DNA of 64,000 bases. Origin: Elusimicrobiota bacterium (lineage in GTDB: Bacteria; Elusimicrobiota; Elusimicrobia; FEN-1173). Location of the stretch: NCBI GenBank assembly GCA_016715645.1, contig JADJZR010000007.1, forward strand, positions 62,001-126,000, read 5' to 3'. Under the pieces are notes generated by a model that ran no database searches, was not told the origin of the DNA, and worked only from the letters and a program-made list of their open reading frames with translations. The position numbers and the translations under genes were made by a program. Of the stretch, positions 31,901 to 41,113 are shown piece after piece (the stretch's first letter is position 1; each line of letters begins with the position of its first letter).

Positions 31901-34900
31901 AGGGGTCATGGAAAAACCCAAACTCCTCGACCTTTTTTTTGTAATCACCGCTCTCGCGTAAACGGGGCTCCTGGGATTCTAAATTTAAGGGCACCGCCAC
32001 CACTTGACCGCGGGTTTCTTCGTGGATCATATTTTCTGTCAAACTGTTGTAAACCTTATTTGGATCAAGCCCGGGAAATTCATCGGATCGACCAACAGCG
32101 TAATCCACAAACGCGGCCGCTCCCCTCCAGTCAACACCCGCTAATTTTTCTCCCTGTCCGCTCAGATGGCGATAGAAGGTCTGCAAAAGAGTGGCGCCGT
32201 TTGAAAACATCCTCTTGTTTTCTTTCGTCGGATTGACGAAATATATCTTAACAGCGCCCACCGCGTCGAAGAGAGCCTCTCGGATCCCCCGCGGAAGCAT
32301 ACTGCTAATGATGTTGGATTCCTGTGTTCCTGCGCCATAAACGACGACATGCGCTTCGCGGATCGCCTGGGCGGTTTGGTGGTGAACCACAACAGGGTTG
32401 GCCGCGTCTCGGGCCGATCGAGAGAGAAAACGGAAAAACCGAATCATCTTTTCAACATTCTCCGGCGACCGTTGACCCACCGGCAATCGCCGGACCGTGG
32501 CTATCAGTTCGTCATGAACGGAAGCATCAATTCCCTGTTCTTTCAACTCGTCTAGTGTCGGAGGCTCCAGGGTTAATCCAGTTTTTTCATTAAACTCCTT
32601 CAAAAGTTCATCGAGGGACTTCGGGGTTCGGGGTCGGTCTTTTTTTTGAGTTTCTGTCGTTTGGCCTTCCGCTCCCTCTTTTTCCAAGGCTGGGATATGG
32701 TCCACCATCCACAGAGGAATGATATCGGTGGTTCGGGGAAATTCGTTTAAGCCCGTCTCGCCAAAAAAGATGGTCCCGTCCGTTGTCAGAGCCACCAGGT
32801 GTTGGGGGTTGGACGTGGCGATGCGGACGGAGTCCCCCTCGCGAAGTTTCAATATTTTCGCCATCCCGTTCATTGCCCTCTGCCAGGGGTCCGGCCAGCC
32901 TTCCCCTAGATGCAACCACACCGCTCCTTGAAGAGCAATGCTCCGAAGGGGATAGTTGTTGAACCGAAACGGGGGCAAAGCCCGATTCCGTGTCGGGTCC
33001 CCAATCACTTGATTGGAATGAACGGTTTTCATGATTCTCAGAAAAGAACTAAAGTAAATACCCAGAGCCCGTTTATCTTCATCGGGCAATCCGTCTACTT
33101 TTCGTAACCACGGGTCTAGATTCTCTGAGGACCGATTTGTTTTCTGGTTGACCAAATATTCTGTTAACCCCTCGAAGTCCCGCATGTAGTTTATTTCTGT
33201 TTCATCGTTAACCTCCCCGTTTTCAATCTGAAAACGCGACTCCAGAAATTCTTTCATCGGTTCCGATTGGGCCAGATCGAGTAGGGCTTTCCCCATGTCG
33301 GGAACACCTGGGGTTCCAAAGTAGGTGGCGGCGACATGGTGGCTTCGTCCCGAGTCCGACCCCGCAACAACAGCGGTGATCCGAATATTTTCTATTTTCG
33401 ATAATAATTTCGTCAACGAGGAAGCGGCACGCCCCCCGCGGAATAGCACCACCTTCAGAGGATGCCGACTGAGATAAGCGTCCTGGTTGAACAATCCGTC
33501 GTACAGGTTGAGGATTTCGTTTTTTCTTTCTTGATTAGTCTGGGGGTGTGTCTCCAACAAAAGGCGGTCACTGAGAATACCCAGAACAGCTGAAGGGGAT
33601 CTGACGACGCCATGCCGACGAATATGGTTTAACAGATCCCGTGGTTGACCAACCAGATCGTTGAGCGGGCGCTCGTTAACGGACGGAACCAGGCCCTGAT
33701 GGGCAAGGTCCTGAACCACAGAAACCAATGCATCCGCAAAGGGAGGCGACCGGGCTCGCTTGGCCGGCGGCGTTTCACCTCGGGCAAAGCGAACTTCGGC
33801 TAAGACAAAGTGCCAGAGCATCATTGCGAAGTAGGCAAACGGCAAAGCCACGGCCAAAGCCGTGGCCGTTTTGACCAAAGCGGAACCTGAAAATGCGCCG
33901 GTGGAGAGTGCCACGGCCAACAGAGCCGTTGCCACCAAAATGATGCCGGACCCAAAAATAAGCCACCGGCGGTTTTGAATTTGGTGCACCCACTTCGCTG
34001 GGGTTTGGGGGTGGTGTTGAACAACAAACCGAGGCGAAAGGAAGTTCCATTCCACCATGCCGGCAAAGGCGTGGATCCATTGGGCCGACGCCTCGCGGTT
34101 GAACCATTTACGGAACAGGCGTTGGGCACGCTCTGTGGTACGTTCATCTCCCGGTCGGACCGTATCGTAGGCCAGAACACGATTTCCCTCCGGATTCATT
34201 TTGACCCAAAGGGTGGTGGTCTCACCGTTGACTTCAACCCTTACGCCCATCTGGTCGTTCGGCAACTGTGTCACAGTGAGTCGAGCCTTCTCAGCTCCAG
34301 GCATCGATGAAAGGGACCGAAACGTCGTCGTCACCCTTTGGTTGGGATTGCCCCGCGCGGATTGAGCCGCTTCCAGCGCGGCCGCAAGGAGGGGTCCGAT
34401 TGCCTCCGATGTTGGGGGGGCAAAGACAGGCGGGGTCAAGAAAAGTGTCCGACCCGCAAACATCCGATCCAGAGGCGTTTTTTCCCGGAGGAACACATTA
34501 AGATAGGCCGGCCCCTGGGCTGTATCTATTTTGTCAATCCGGGGTGTAAACGAAATAACCGTTGCTCCCGCCCGCAAGAACCGTTCCTCCATGCCGGGCC
34601 CATGGAACCCACCCGTCACCAACAGTCCCGTTTTGGCCTGACGGTTTTCCATGGCGGCCAAAAATTTTTCTGTCATGGATTGATCACGGATTTGGGCTTC
34701 CCGGTAGAACGCTTCAAAAGGCGCCATATCTTCCCGCGGCAACAAGGCCCATTCGGACCACTCTTCCGGTGTGAGCGAGAATTCGGATAATTTTTTTCTC
34801 AAACGTGCCCGTCGCGTATCTTCCACCAACCGTTTTTCCGCGTCCGTGCGCGCCAACCGGGCGTAAACGGCCTTTTCCGCGGAGCGAAGGTCCGTGAAAA

Positions 34901-36068
34901 GACGATCCGGAAAAATGCGATCCGCCGCCAACACGTAGTGGACGTACATCGAAAACGCCGGATACGTTTTAAGGGAAACGCCCGCCTTTTGACCTGTGCT
35001 TTCAAGCTGGGAATAAAAATCCCCGTACCCCAGTGAGCCCGCTCGGCAGGACGCGGCAAGGGCGGATAGTGAAGTTAGAGTTTGTTTGTCCAGCGCGGAC
35101 ACCAACGCTTCGACAAAAGCAAACCGTTGTTGTTCCGCAAGCGCGAAATCCACCGACTTTTCAAGGGTTCGCGCGGCCGTGAAATCGTCCAAAGTCTGAA
35201 AAGAATGGGGTTGGCCTTCGCGCAACACCTGAATGTAGTCCCCCAACGGCAAACGACCGTCCTGGTAGGCCGCCCATTGATCGTCGAACCTCTGGAGCGC
35301 GGGTGAGTAGACGCGCTTTTTTTCAAGAGCCAGACGGCGCCCCTCTTCCTCGATTTGGTGGGCGACCTTTTTTTGAAGGGGTGCCGCCGCGCGGTAAGCC
35401 TCCACATTCGCGCGGTAGTGAATCGGGTCATCAATCCCGACCGTAACGGGGGGAGTTGGATCTTGTGACAGGGCGGCGTGGATGGGCCCCGAAATGTCGC
35501 CCTGGGACAAAAGAACCCGGGCCACTTCCCGAACAATGTCCCGGCGAGGGTAGGCCCGATAGCGAGAGAAATCAAGGGGACCAAATGCCCCCTCCAACCC
35601 CACCACGTCCACCGCATCCCGTTGGGACACGGAGGTCATTAACCGGCTTAAGCTTTTTTGAGCGTCCGTGTTAAGGTGGACATCCTGGACATGGAGAATG
35701 ATCTTGCCGGAAACCCCCTGGGCGGGGGTTTTGATCTGTCGGATGGTTCCGTCTGACGAGGAGAGGGCGGCCAGGAGGCGCGCGTGGTCTTGAACAAACG
35801 GGCCCGGCAACGTTTTTGCAATGGATCGTGGAATGTGAGAGGAAGCAAGACCCCGAGTTAAATTTATATCAACATCCGGAACCCCCATCGCGGGCGTCGC
35901 CGTCGGAAATGACGCGAGGAGAGAAGAGGGGGTGCGTTTGGCGCGGGAGGCCTGTCGACGTTGTGCCCAAAAAGCGGTTTCCAACGAGTAAACAAACGCG
36001 CCGTTCACCGCAAAATAGGTCAGGCCCAACATGAGGCCCGTGAGGCGGCGGAAAAGTGATCTTTTCAC
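28926..36068 (-). CDS. Giant paralogue C: TIKI/ChaN-like, CofD/YvcK-like and HAD phosphatase domains
   Basis: 2380 aa counted from the GTG at 36068; a TTG at 36086 is less likely. Signal peptide to about residue 28, then ETAFWAQRR (30-38). Family domain about 125-550 (HVQDVHLN, LEGAFGPL, GIDDPIHY, TGGFH). Membrane segments about 702-755. Residues about 870-1375 look like CofD/YvcK (2-phospho-L-lactate transferase fold): VVLFRGGRAASSLTKLL, ITAVVAGSDSG, and later VVVYGAGTQESNIISSMLP. Residues about 1505-1830 are HAD-like: LDYDDTLEPRN (nucleophile Asp1514, acid Asp1516) and the late motif FIDNEITEGNAV. A second membrane pair lies at about 1985-2030, and 2200-2380 is the C-terminal domain shared with 10819-11907. 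The 11-bp operator ends 17 bp upstream and TACAAA stands 6 nt before the GTG. Function unknown. Confidence 0.85.
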   Translation of the reverse strand: MKRSLFRRLTGLMLGLTYFAVNGAFVYSLETAFWAQRRQASRAKRTPSSLLASFPTATPAMGVPDVDINLTRGLASSHIPRSIAKTLPGPFVQDHARLLAALSSSDGTIRQIKTPAQGVSGKIILHVQDVHLNTDAQKSLSRLMTSVSQRDAVDVVGLEGAFGPLDFSRYRAYPRRDIVREVARVLLSQGDISGPIHAALSQDPTPPVTVGIDDPIHYRANVEAYRAAAPLQKKVAHQIEEEGRRLALEKKRVYSPALQRFDDQWAAYQDGRLPLGDYIQVLREGQPHSFQTLDDFTAARTLEKSVDFALAEQQRFAFVEALVSALDKQTLTSLSALAASCRAGSLGYGDFYSQLESTGQKAGVSLKTYPAFSMYVHYVLAADRIFPDRLFTDLRSAEKAVYARLARTDAEKRLVEDTRRARLRKKLSEFSLTPEEWSEWALLPREDMAPFEAFYREAQIRDQSMTEKFLAAMENRQAKTGLLVTGGFHGPGMEERFLRAGATVISFTPRIDKIDTAQGPAYLNVFLREKTPLDRMFAGRTLFLTPPVFAPPTSEAIGPLLAAALEAAQSARGNPNQRVTTTFRSLSSMPGAEKARLTVTQLPNDQMGVRVEVNGETTTLWVKMNPEGNRVLAYDTVRPGDERTTERAQRLFRKWFNREASAQWIHAFAGMVEWNFLSPRFVVQHHPQTPAKWVHQIQNRRWLIFGSGIILVATALLAVALSTGAFSGSALVKTATALAVALPFAYFAMMLWHFVLAEVRFARGETPPAKRARSPPFADALVSVVQDLAHQGLVPSVNERPLNDLVGQPRDLLNHIRRHGVVRSPSAVLGILSDRLLLETHPQTNQERKNEILNLYDGLFNQDAYLSRHPLKVVLFRGGRAASSLTKLLSKIENIRITAVVAGSDSGRSHHVAATYFGTPGVPDMGKALLDLAQSEPMKEFLESRFQIENGEVNDETEINYMRDFEGLTEYLVNQKTNRSSENLDPWLRKVDGLPDEDKRALGIYFSSFLRIMKTVHSNQVIGDPTRNRALPPFRFNNYPLRSIALQGAVWLHLGEGWPDPWQRAMNGMAKILKLREGDSVRIATSNPQHLVALTTDGTIFFGETGLNEFPRTTDIIPLWMVDHIPALEKEGAEGQTTETQKKDRPRTPKSLDELLKEFNEKTGLTLEPPTLDELKEQGIDASVHDELIATVRRLPVGQRSPENVEKMIRFFRFLSRSARDAANPVVVHHQTAQAIREAHVVVYGAGTQESNIISSMLPRGIREALFDAVGAVKIYFVNPTKENKRMFSNGATLLQTFYRHLSGQGEKLAGVDWRGAAAFVDYAVGRSDEFPGLDPNKVYNSLTENMIHEETRGQVVAVPLNLESQEPRLRESGDYKKKVEEFGFFHDPLTRESIIALRALKAAGRQLTKDGDIVRRKTVARPVQNKELLVRHMNMVRRRMESAGIEKQVQDALLAEMNDFTVKSQQWYYTRLMRILGLPVQQWLLECQNAEWTEMTSRMVELLNSVTEVISLDYDDTLEPRNTNLSNAKARLLALRIASGQKITFITAKTLEELATVTNAGTGEKGVEIYAPLREALVEIMELERINPPEDWAQNRADDLLHDLFFMYMNSGGALVRPTVRGCLRAADLPLDPYFTVKYPPELEAKIDRLLKENPSSGIFSFPLAMVVQFYNLMKMIIRPFGEKATPKSERAVIAERINSLFEQYGIPARVNPAGKTSIDVNQLLLGGEALEKSRAIQHLFNQGHRRVTFIDNEITEGNAVSVLEKVKEMAADPYAQEGRTLRVIAVDRDITEQKLRDLLGLAPILVHKFPDYSLTHSEMYRPFSTSDIVLLNGLTETEAVEAFLRNAPYGNKGARGRIPSGERLMFEAVLTLRPQGFVSRLYLLTLEGRRKRWREIRMRNPKQPLIDELTTALLYLRGSAYTLEGSLQSIVVKILPGFNLPDAANFSSQLEERLGGLPVYFEFLPMRQSGSRPFSVVEQKAKAYLFGGLALSATAETLVYLAFGMGSFWVLPVAFLSVAFFFRYSWKAVLARNEQRRLMAQASQWDPNDASQSVADLFFLRRAFQRVGIASRVVDMTSFEVSIGGQRGVVRLPANQNELSSVLNRGRLAETRRGNNSFEIVISPGIDPALLPSVVLTEIHRVSPVQSIVASLRQVQKLWDHIFPFKSWHQSRLARRDQKTSGAQIPEKTSRSARDFLFSPVQSFNIDGINGRSSLYAQIAERAIASPSYAREWNGNVDTLVSFHQVLEEDLPALRALINHSSWETMGRLQFVLVPGANDIKLIEELNRMASDRVTVFQHRFNTAGELEIDRGHFEQWAEGKGSIAWLATRNPRAVPLSPTEDLPALNRLLDILRSAPPLTKANLSAIRDLALAILHSA

Positions 36069-36085
36069 ACCCCTTTTGTAGCACA

Positions 36086-36129
36086 ATTTTGGGAAAGATT
36101 TGATTAAGAAATTGTAAACAAAATGTAAA
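36086..36129 (-). promoter_or_regulatory. Tandem 11-bp repeat operator, copy 3
   Basis: Minus-strand repeats start at 36129 (TTTAC), 36118 (TTTAC), 36107 (TTAAT) and 36096 (TTTCC), 11 bp apart. The -10 candidate TACAAA (36075-36080) is 16 bp after the start of repeat 4 and 6 nt before the GTG start of giant C. Confidence 0.65.
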
Positions 36130-36359
36130 CTTTAGAGGGAGGATTCTCGATGGGTTGAGCAGGAACCCGGCCCCCCTACCGATCCCCTATTGCCCAACCG
36201 ACTCTCTCCAACAACGACATCCGGATCATCCAACGTCCGCCTTATTTCGCCAGAAACACGGGGAGTGGTCCGCGGAAATGCACGTCCAGGGGGGTAGGAC
36301 TAACCTCGTACCGTGAATAGGGCAACTACAATTCAGGCCTTAACTGACCGGCATTGGGG
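36130..36359. other. Intergenic stretch without recognised feature
   Basis: Between the operator of giant C and the stop of the subtilase gene. I see no gene, no convincing terminator with a T-run and no repeat shared with other gaps. Confidence 0.4.
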
Positions 36360-39300
36360 TTAACGGTTCCTTACGTTTAATCTTGCGCTGGATCGGGCGG
36401 TTGCTCCGCCGCCGTTTCGCGCAACGACAGTGAAAACCGCGCCGTTATCCACGGCCCTGGTGGGTGGAGTGGTGTAAGAGGACTTCGTTGCGCCGGGAAT
36501 ATTCACCCCGTTTTTTGACCATTGGTAGGTCATGGGCGCGGAGCCTTCGACCCTGTATGTGAACGTGGCGGTTCGCCCCACAATCACTGATTGGTCCTGT
36601 GGGGATTGGATGACCCTTAAATAGGTTGTGATCGACAACTCTGCGGTGTTGCTTGTGACGGATCCCGCTCTGTTTCTAACGATGACCTTAAAAAGGGCGC
36701 CGTTGTCGTTGACGTTGGTGGTCGGAAAAGTGTATGTCGACCCCGTGGCGCCAGGGATATTAACTCCGTTCTTTTGCCATTGGTAAGTCAGCGGGCCGGT
36801 CCCGGTGGCAACGACCCGGAACGTGGCGGAGGTGTTGACCTCCGCGGACCGGTTGGCCGGTTGGGTGGAGATTGCAGGCGGCAGAATAATATTTAGGGTT
36901 GCGTTGGCGCGCGCGGTTGCGCCAGCTCCGTTTCGCGCAATGACTGTGAAGGCGGCTCCGTTATCCGCGGCTGTGGTGGGTGGAGTGGTGTAAGACGGGT
37001 TTGTTGCGCCGGAAATATTCACCCCATTTTTTGACCACTGGTAGGTCATGGGGGCTGAACCTTCGACGGTGTAGGTGAACGTGGCGCGTTGTCCCACAAT
37101 CACGGATTGGTCCTGTGGGGATTGGATGACCCTCAAATAGGTTGTGATCGACAACCGTGCGGTGTTGCTTGTGACGGATCCCGCTCTGTTACTAACGATC
37201 ACCTTAAAAAGGGCGCCGTTGTCGTTGACGTTGGTGGTCGGAAAAGTGTATGTCGACCCCGTGGCGCCAGGGATATTAACTCCGTTCTTTTGCCATTGGT
37301 AAGTCAGCGGGCCGATCCCGGTGGCGACGACCCGGAACGTGGCGGAGGTGTTGACCTCCGCGGACTGGTTGGCCGGTTGGGTGGAGATTTCAGGCGGCAC
37401 AATAACCGTCAACCTGGCCGAGTTGCTTGTGACGGATCCCGCTCTGTTACTAACTTTCACCTTAAAAAAGGCGCCGTCGTCTCCCATGTTAATCGGGGGT
37501 GTGGTGTAAGTCGGTTCAGTCGCATCATCGATAAGGACGTCGTTCTTATACCATTTGTACAGTGGTTGTGATCCTGTGGCGATAACACTGAATGTAGCGG
37601 AGGTGTTCAATTCCACTGATTGATCTCTGGGCTCTCTGGTAATGGTGGGCGGAACAATAAGCGTTAGCCTGGCTGAGTTGCTTGTGATGGAACCCGCCCT
37701 GTTTCTAACAATTACCCTAAAGAGGGCGCCGTTATCATTGTCCGTTGTCTCCCACATTTCGTAAATGTCTTGGGTGGCACCACGGATATTGACGCCGTTC
37801 TTTTGCCACTGATAAGTCAGTGGATTGGCACCCCATGCCTCAACCCTGAACCTCGCGGATTCACCCTGATTTACCGTCTCATTTCTGGGTTGGAATCTTA
37901 TCCCAGGCACGGAGGCAATGCCCGTTTTCGCTGAGACGGTATCGCTCCAGGGCGATAAGTTGTAGCGACGACCGTCAATGCTTTCGGTGGTTTGAATCCG
38001 AACGTAATAGGTGGTGTTTGGGTCGAGGCCTACGATCGTAAGGGAGGTCTTTGATCTATAAAATTTGGTTGCTGGAACGTAAATTGTAAAGTCAGGATCC
38101 TTTGCAAGATCCACAATGTACCCATAACGGCTTTCCGTGTAAGGCGATTTCCAGTTGAGGAACAATGCGTCAGGCTCTTGATCGACACTCTCCATGCGCA
38201 GGTCGGTGGGGGGAGCCGGGAGCTCCGCCGTGGTGCCCGATACCGTTTGACTATAACCCGAGATATTCCCGGCTCTGTCATATGCCCGCATCCGAACGTA
38301 ATACTCGGTTGACGGACTAAGAGAATTTATCATCCCTCCCGTAAAACCTTCGGGCTCTAAAAAAAACCTGGAGTCGCTGAAGTCGGAGCTCATGGACACC
38401 TCCACGGCATAAAAACTAAGCCCCCCCGCATCGGACGAAGCAGTCCAAGTTACATGAAGAGAAGTCGACCCATTTGCACTTACGCCCTGTATTTGCGGTG
38501 TCGTGGGCCGGATCCTATCGTTTGTAACCAGCGGGTCAATGGCGTAATCTGAATCGTTGCTTCCGGCGTCAAAGGCCCAGATACGCGCGTAATATTTATT
38601 CTTTACGGGTAAATCAAAATGAAAATACAATTCCCCACTGTGTATGTTATAGTCTATTAAGTGATTGTGGTATTGGTTTACGAAGGTTGAAAAATCAGGA
38701 GATGTGGATATGTCTATCTTGTATCCCAACACCCGGACATTGTCGCTTGATGGTCTCCAGCTTGCCAACCAACTTCCTCTTTCACTAAGGTGCCATTCGA
38801 ATTCGTTGGGGACGGTCGGGGCTTCCGAATCAAGTGGTGTTGTCGCGGACACTGTTTGACTGAATGTTGACACATTTCCGGCAGAATCAATCGACCTGAG
38901 TCGGACATAAAATGTCGTCCCAGTGGGGATATTATCAATCACGTAGTTCCTGCTAAGATCGATTTGAAGAGATTTGTACATGCCAACGAAATCCGAAAAA
39001 TCGCTATGAGTCGACACATCCAGGAGATAACCGCCTAACTTCTTGTCGTCCGTTGCCCTCGACCAAGTGAGTCTCAATGTGTCAGCAGAATTCACAACCA
39101 AGTTTAGATTCGTTGGCTTTGTAGGCCTTACGGTGTCACTCGAAGGAAGAAGAAGGGCATTTTCGGCATTGATGAGGCCGAATCCAAAATGTGTGTCAAA
39201 ACCGGGCGTCCCGAGGTCGTCAGCGGAACTACGGAGAATCTCACTGACACGGTAGTTGGGTAACGTGGGAAATTTGCTCAAAATAAGGGCCGCCACTCCG

Positions 39301-40907
39301 GCGACGTGAGGGCAGGCCATGCTCGTACCATCCTTCGTCGTGTATCCGCCTTTGGGGGTGGTTGAAAGGATCCCAACTCCCGGGGCAGCAACATCGATTT
39401 CCTCGCCGCTATTTGAAAAATCGGCTTTTGCATCGTTTCTTTCTGTCGCCGCTACGGTTATCACGTTCGGGCAGTTTGCTGGATTAAAGGCGGCCACATC
39501 ATAATAGTCGTTTCCAGCGGCGGCCACCACCACAACGCCCTTCCCATGCAAATAGTTGACGGCATCGTAATAGGTTGAACCCAAAGTGCACGCACCAGGT
39601 CCGCCCCAGCTGTTGTTGATCACATCGGCTCCGTTGTCCGCCGCGTAAACAAGGCCCTTGATGAGATTGGAAGATTCCCCCCTCCCCCCCACATCACTCA
39701 GACCTTTTAACGGCATGATTTTGGCTTTATAAGCGACCCCAATAACACCAATGCCGTTGTTGCCGACAGCGGCAATCGTGCCGGACACATGGGTCCCATG
39801 GGAGTGCCCATCCGCGGGACTTGTGGAGTTGGAGACAAAATTCCATCCGTGCACGTCGTCCACATAGCCATTCTGGTCATCATCAATACCGTTGCCCGGG
39901 GTTTCCCCGGGGTTACTCCAGATGTTTCTGGCGAGGTCGGGGTGGGTCATGTCGATGCCGGTGTCAAGAACCGCAACGACAACGCCCTCCCCTTTGGGTG
40001 AGTTGTCCCAGGCGGCTGGAGCCTGGATTTTGTTGAGTCCCCACAGGTTTCCATTCGATAATTCCGGGTCATCAACCGCGTCAATCCGAGCGACGTGGTT
40101 GAGTTCAACGTTTTCGATGCCGGGTTGTCGCTGAACCATTTCCATCAGGTGTTGGATGTCTTGGTTCGGGTCAAAGGCGATGACAAAGGTCCGTTGCAAG
40201 TTTTCAAGGCTTCGCGCCGCCAACTCACTGCCTCCTTGCGGGATGCGGGCCGCCCGCGCCGGCGGTGGGCCGGATTGGGAAGCGGCCCGCGCGATTGTCG
40301 ATGGGGGAGGAAGCAAGGGGCGGACAGAGGGGGCCGCCTGGGCCGAGGCCGCGCGGCCCGTTGATGGCATCGATGTCCACTGCACCGATGAGGGGTCGAC
40401 GCCTTTTCGGACGCGCACCAAAAGTTCGCCGGGGACGTAGGGAAGGTCGTTTGTCACCGTGATTGAAAAGTCTGTGGCGGCTTGCGTGCCGTTCGGATCC
40501 GTCACCGTGACCGTGATCGTCGCTTTGCCTTCGGTTTCCCGGGCGGGCACTGCCACAAGGGTTCGTTCACGGCCTTGGACGTTCACAGTCAAACCGAGGT
40601 CCGGAACCAAGAGCGGGTTATTGCTTGTCGCCTCAACTTTTAACGATTCGCCCGGGGTTTCCGCGTCGTTGACCAGGAAAGTGGCGATTGAAACCCCGTT
40701 TTCGGGGACGGTGCGGTCGGTGATCTTCGAAATGGTCGGAGCGGTGTTAGGGGTTGGCGTTTCCATCGAGGCGTCTTTTTTATTGTCGGCGCTTGACCGT
40801 CGAGCGGCGCGCAATAATCCAATTTCCACGCTCATCCCCATTTGGTTCAAGAACAGAATCCCAACCATGCACACGCCGACCACCTTTTTCATTCGCGCGT
40901 AGCTCAT
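36360..40907 (-). CDS. Secreted subtilase with fibronectin III and six Ig-like repeats
   Basis: 1515 aa from ATG 40907 (GAGGGG 7 nt upstream); a TTG 18 bp earlier is an unlikely start. Signal peptide 1-25, then IGLLRAARRSS, a faint echo of the giants' FWxxRR motif. Residues about 50-155 are a cadherin-like domain; about 160-275 a fervidolysin-type propeptide (PGELLVRVRKG). The S8 peptidase covers about 285-590: VLDTGID (Asp315), GHSHGTHVSG (His370) and GTSMACPHVAG (Ser529). About four fibronectin III domains follow (600-1015), then six Ig-like domains of about 86 residues. Domains 3-4 and 5-6 are a recent 516-bp duplication. It should be an extracellular protease held at the surface or in a matrix. 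The strongest 11-bp repeat operator of the window lies upstream. Confidence 0.9.
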   Translation of the reverse strand: MSYARMKKVVGVCMVGILFLNQMGMSVEIGLLRAARRSSADNKKDASMETPTPNTAPTISKITDRTVPENGVSIATFLVNDAETPGESLKVEATSNNPLLVPDLGLTVNVQGRERTLVAVPARETEGKATITVTVTDPNGTQAATDFSITVTNDLPYVPGELLVRVRKGVDPSSVQWTSMPSTGRAASAQAAPSVRPLLPPPSTIARAASQSGPPPARAARIPQGGSELAARSLENLQRTFVIAFDPNQDIQHLMEMVQRQPGIENVELNHVARIDAVDDPELSNGNLWGLNKIQAPAAWDNSPKGEGVVVAVLDTGIDMTHPDLARNIWSNPGETPGNGIDDDQNGYVDDVHGWNFVSNSTSPADGHSHGTHVSGTIAAVGNNGIGVIGVAYKAKIMPLKGLSDVGGRGESSNLIKGLVYAADNGADVINNSWGGPGACTLGSTYYDAVNYLHGKGVVVVAAAGNDYYDVAAFNPANCPNVITVAATERNDAKADFSNSGEEIDVAAPGVGILSTTPKGGYTTKDGTSMACPHVAGVAALILSKFPTLPNYRVSEILRSSADDLGTPGFDTHFGFGLINAENALLLPSSDTVRPTKPTNLNLVVNSADTLRLTWSRATDDKKLGGYLLDVSTHSDFSDFVGMYKSLQIDLSRNYVIDNIPTGTTFYVRLRSIDSAGNVSTFSQTVSATTPLDSEAPTVPNEFEWHLSERGSWLASWRPSSDNVRVLGYKIDISTSPDFSTFVNQYHNHLIDYNIHSGELYFHFDLPVKNKYYARIWAFDAGSNDSDYAIDPLVTNDRIRPTTPQIQGVSANGSTSLHVTWTASSDAGGLSFYAVEVSMSSDFSDSRFFLEPEGFTGGMINSLSPSTEYYVRMRAYDRAGNISGYSQTVSGTTAELPAPPTDLRMESVDQEPDALFLNWKSPYTESRYGYIVDLAKDPDFTIYVPATKFYRSKTSLTIVGLDPNTTYYVRIQTTESIDGRRYNLSPWSDTVSAKTGIASVPGIRFQPRNETVNQGESARFRVEAWGANPLTYQWQKNGVNIRGATQDIYEMWETTDNDNGALFRVIVRNRAGSITSNSARLTLIVPPTITREPRDQSVELNTSATFSVIATGSQPLYKWYKNDVLIDDATEPTYTTPPINMGDDGAFFKVKVSNRAGSVTSNSARLTVIVPPEISTQPANQSAEVNTSATFRVVATGIGPLTYQWQKNGVNIPGATGSTYTFPTTNVNDNGALFKVIVSNRAGSVTSNTARLSITTYLRVIQSPQDQSVIVGQRATFTYTVEGSAPMTYQWSKNGVNISGATNPSYTTPPTTAADNGAAFTVIARNGAGATARANATLNIILPPAISTQPANRSAEVNTSATFRVVATGTGPLTYQWQKNGVNIPGATGSTYTFPTTNVNDNGALFKVIVRNRAGSVTSNTAELSITTYLRVIQSPQDQSVIVGRTATFTYRVEGSAPMTYQWSKNGVNIPGATKSSYTTPPTRAVDNGAVFTVVARNGGGATARSSARLNVRNR
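36375..37406. repeat. In-gene tandem duplication, 516-bp period
   Basis: Two units of 516 bp (172 codons, two Ig-like domains) stand head to tail inside the subtilase gene; GGGGATTGGATGACCCT, for example, occurs at 36601 and 37117. Stretches of over 100 bp differ at only a few positions, so the duplication or its homogenisation is recent. The boundaries are approximate. Confidence 0.85.
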
Positions 40908-40976
40908 AAACGGCCCCCTCGACAACAGTCATTCCAATTCATGAAATATCATTTGACTCCGTCTTAACTTTATCAT

Positions 40977-41042
40977 AGAGGCCTTAAGAAAGGGTTAAGA
41001 AGTTGTAAATTAATTGCAACATTTTTGTAAACATTTTATAAA
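40977..41042 (-). promoter_or_regulatory. Tandem 11-bp repeat operator, copy 4 (six repeats)
   Basis: Minus-strand repeats start at 41042 (TTTAT), 41031 (TTTAC), 41020 (GTTGC), 41009 (TTTAC), 40998 (TTAAC) and 40987 (TTAAG), all 11 bp apart. TAAAGT (40967-40972) is 15 bp after the start of the last repeat; TATGAT overlaps just upstream as an alternative -10. The ATG of the subtilase is about 60 nt further, with a Shine-Dalgarno. Confidence 0.75.
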
Positions 41043-41113
41043 CAGAACTGCTATTCGCAAGCGGCTCCAAGGACATCGGAATTGATAATTAAAGTTTTTA
41101 AAATAAACTGGGC

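Noticed and set aside
36375..37406. CRISPR or intergenic repeat array
   Set aside because: The repeats are 516 bp long, in frame and encode Ig-like domains.
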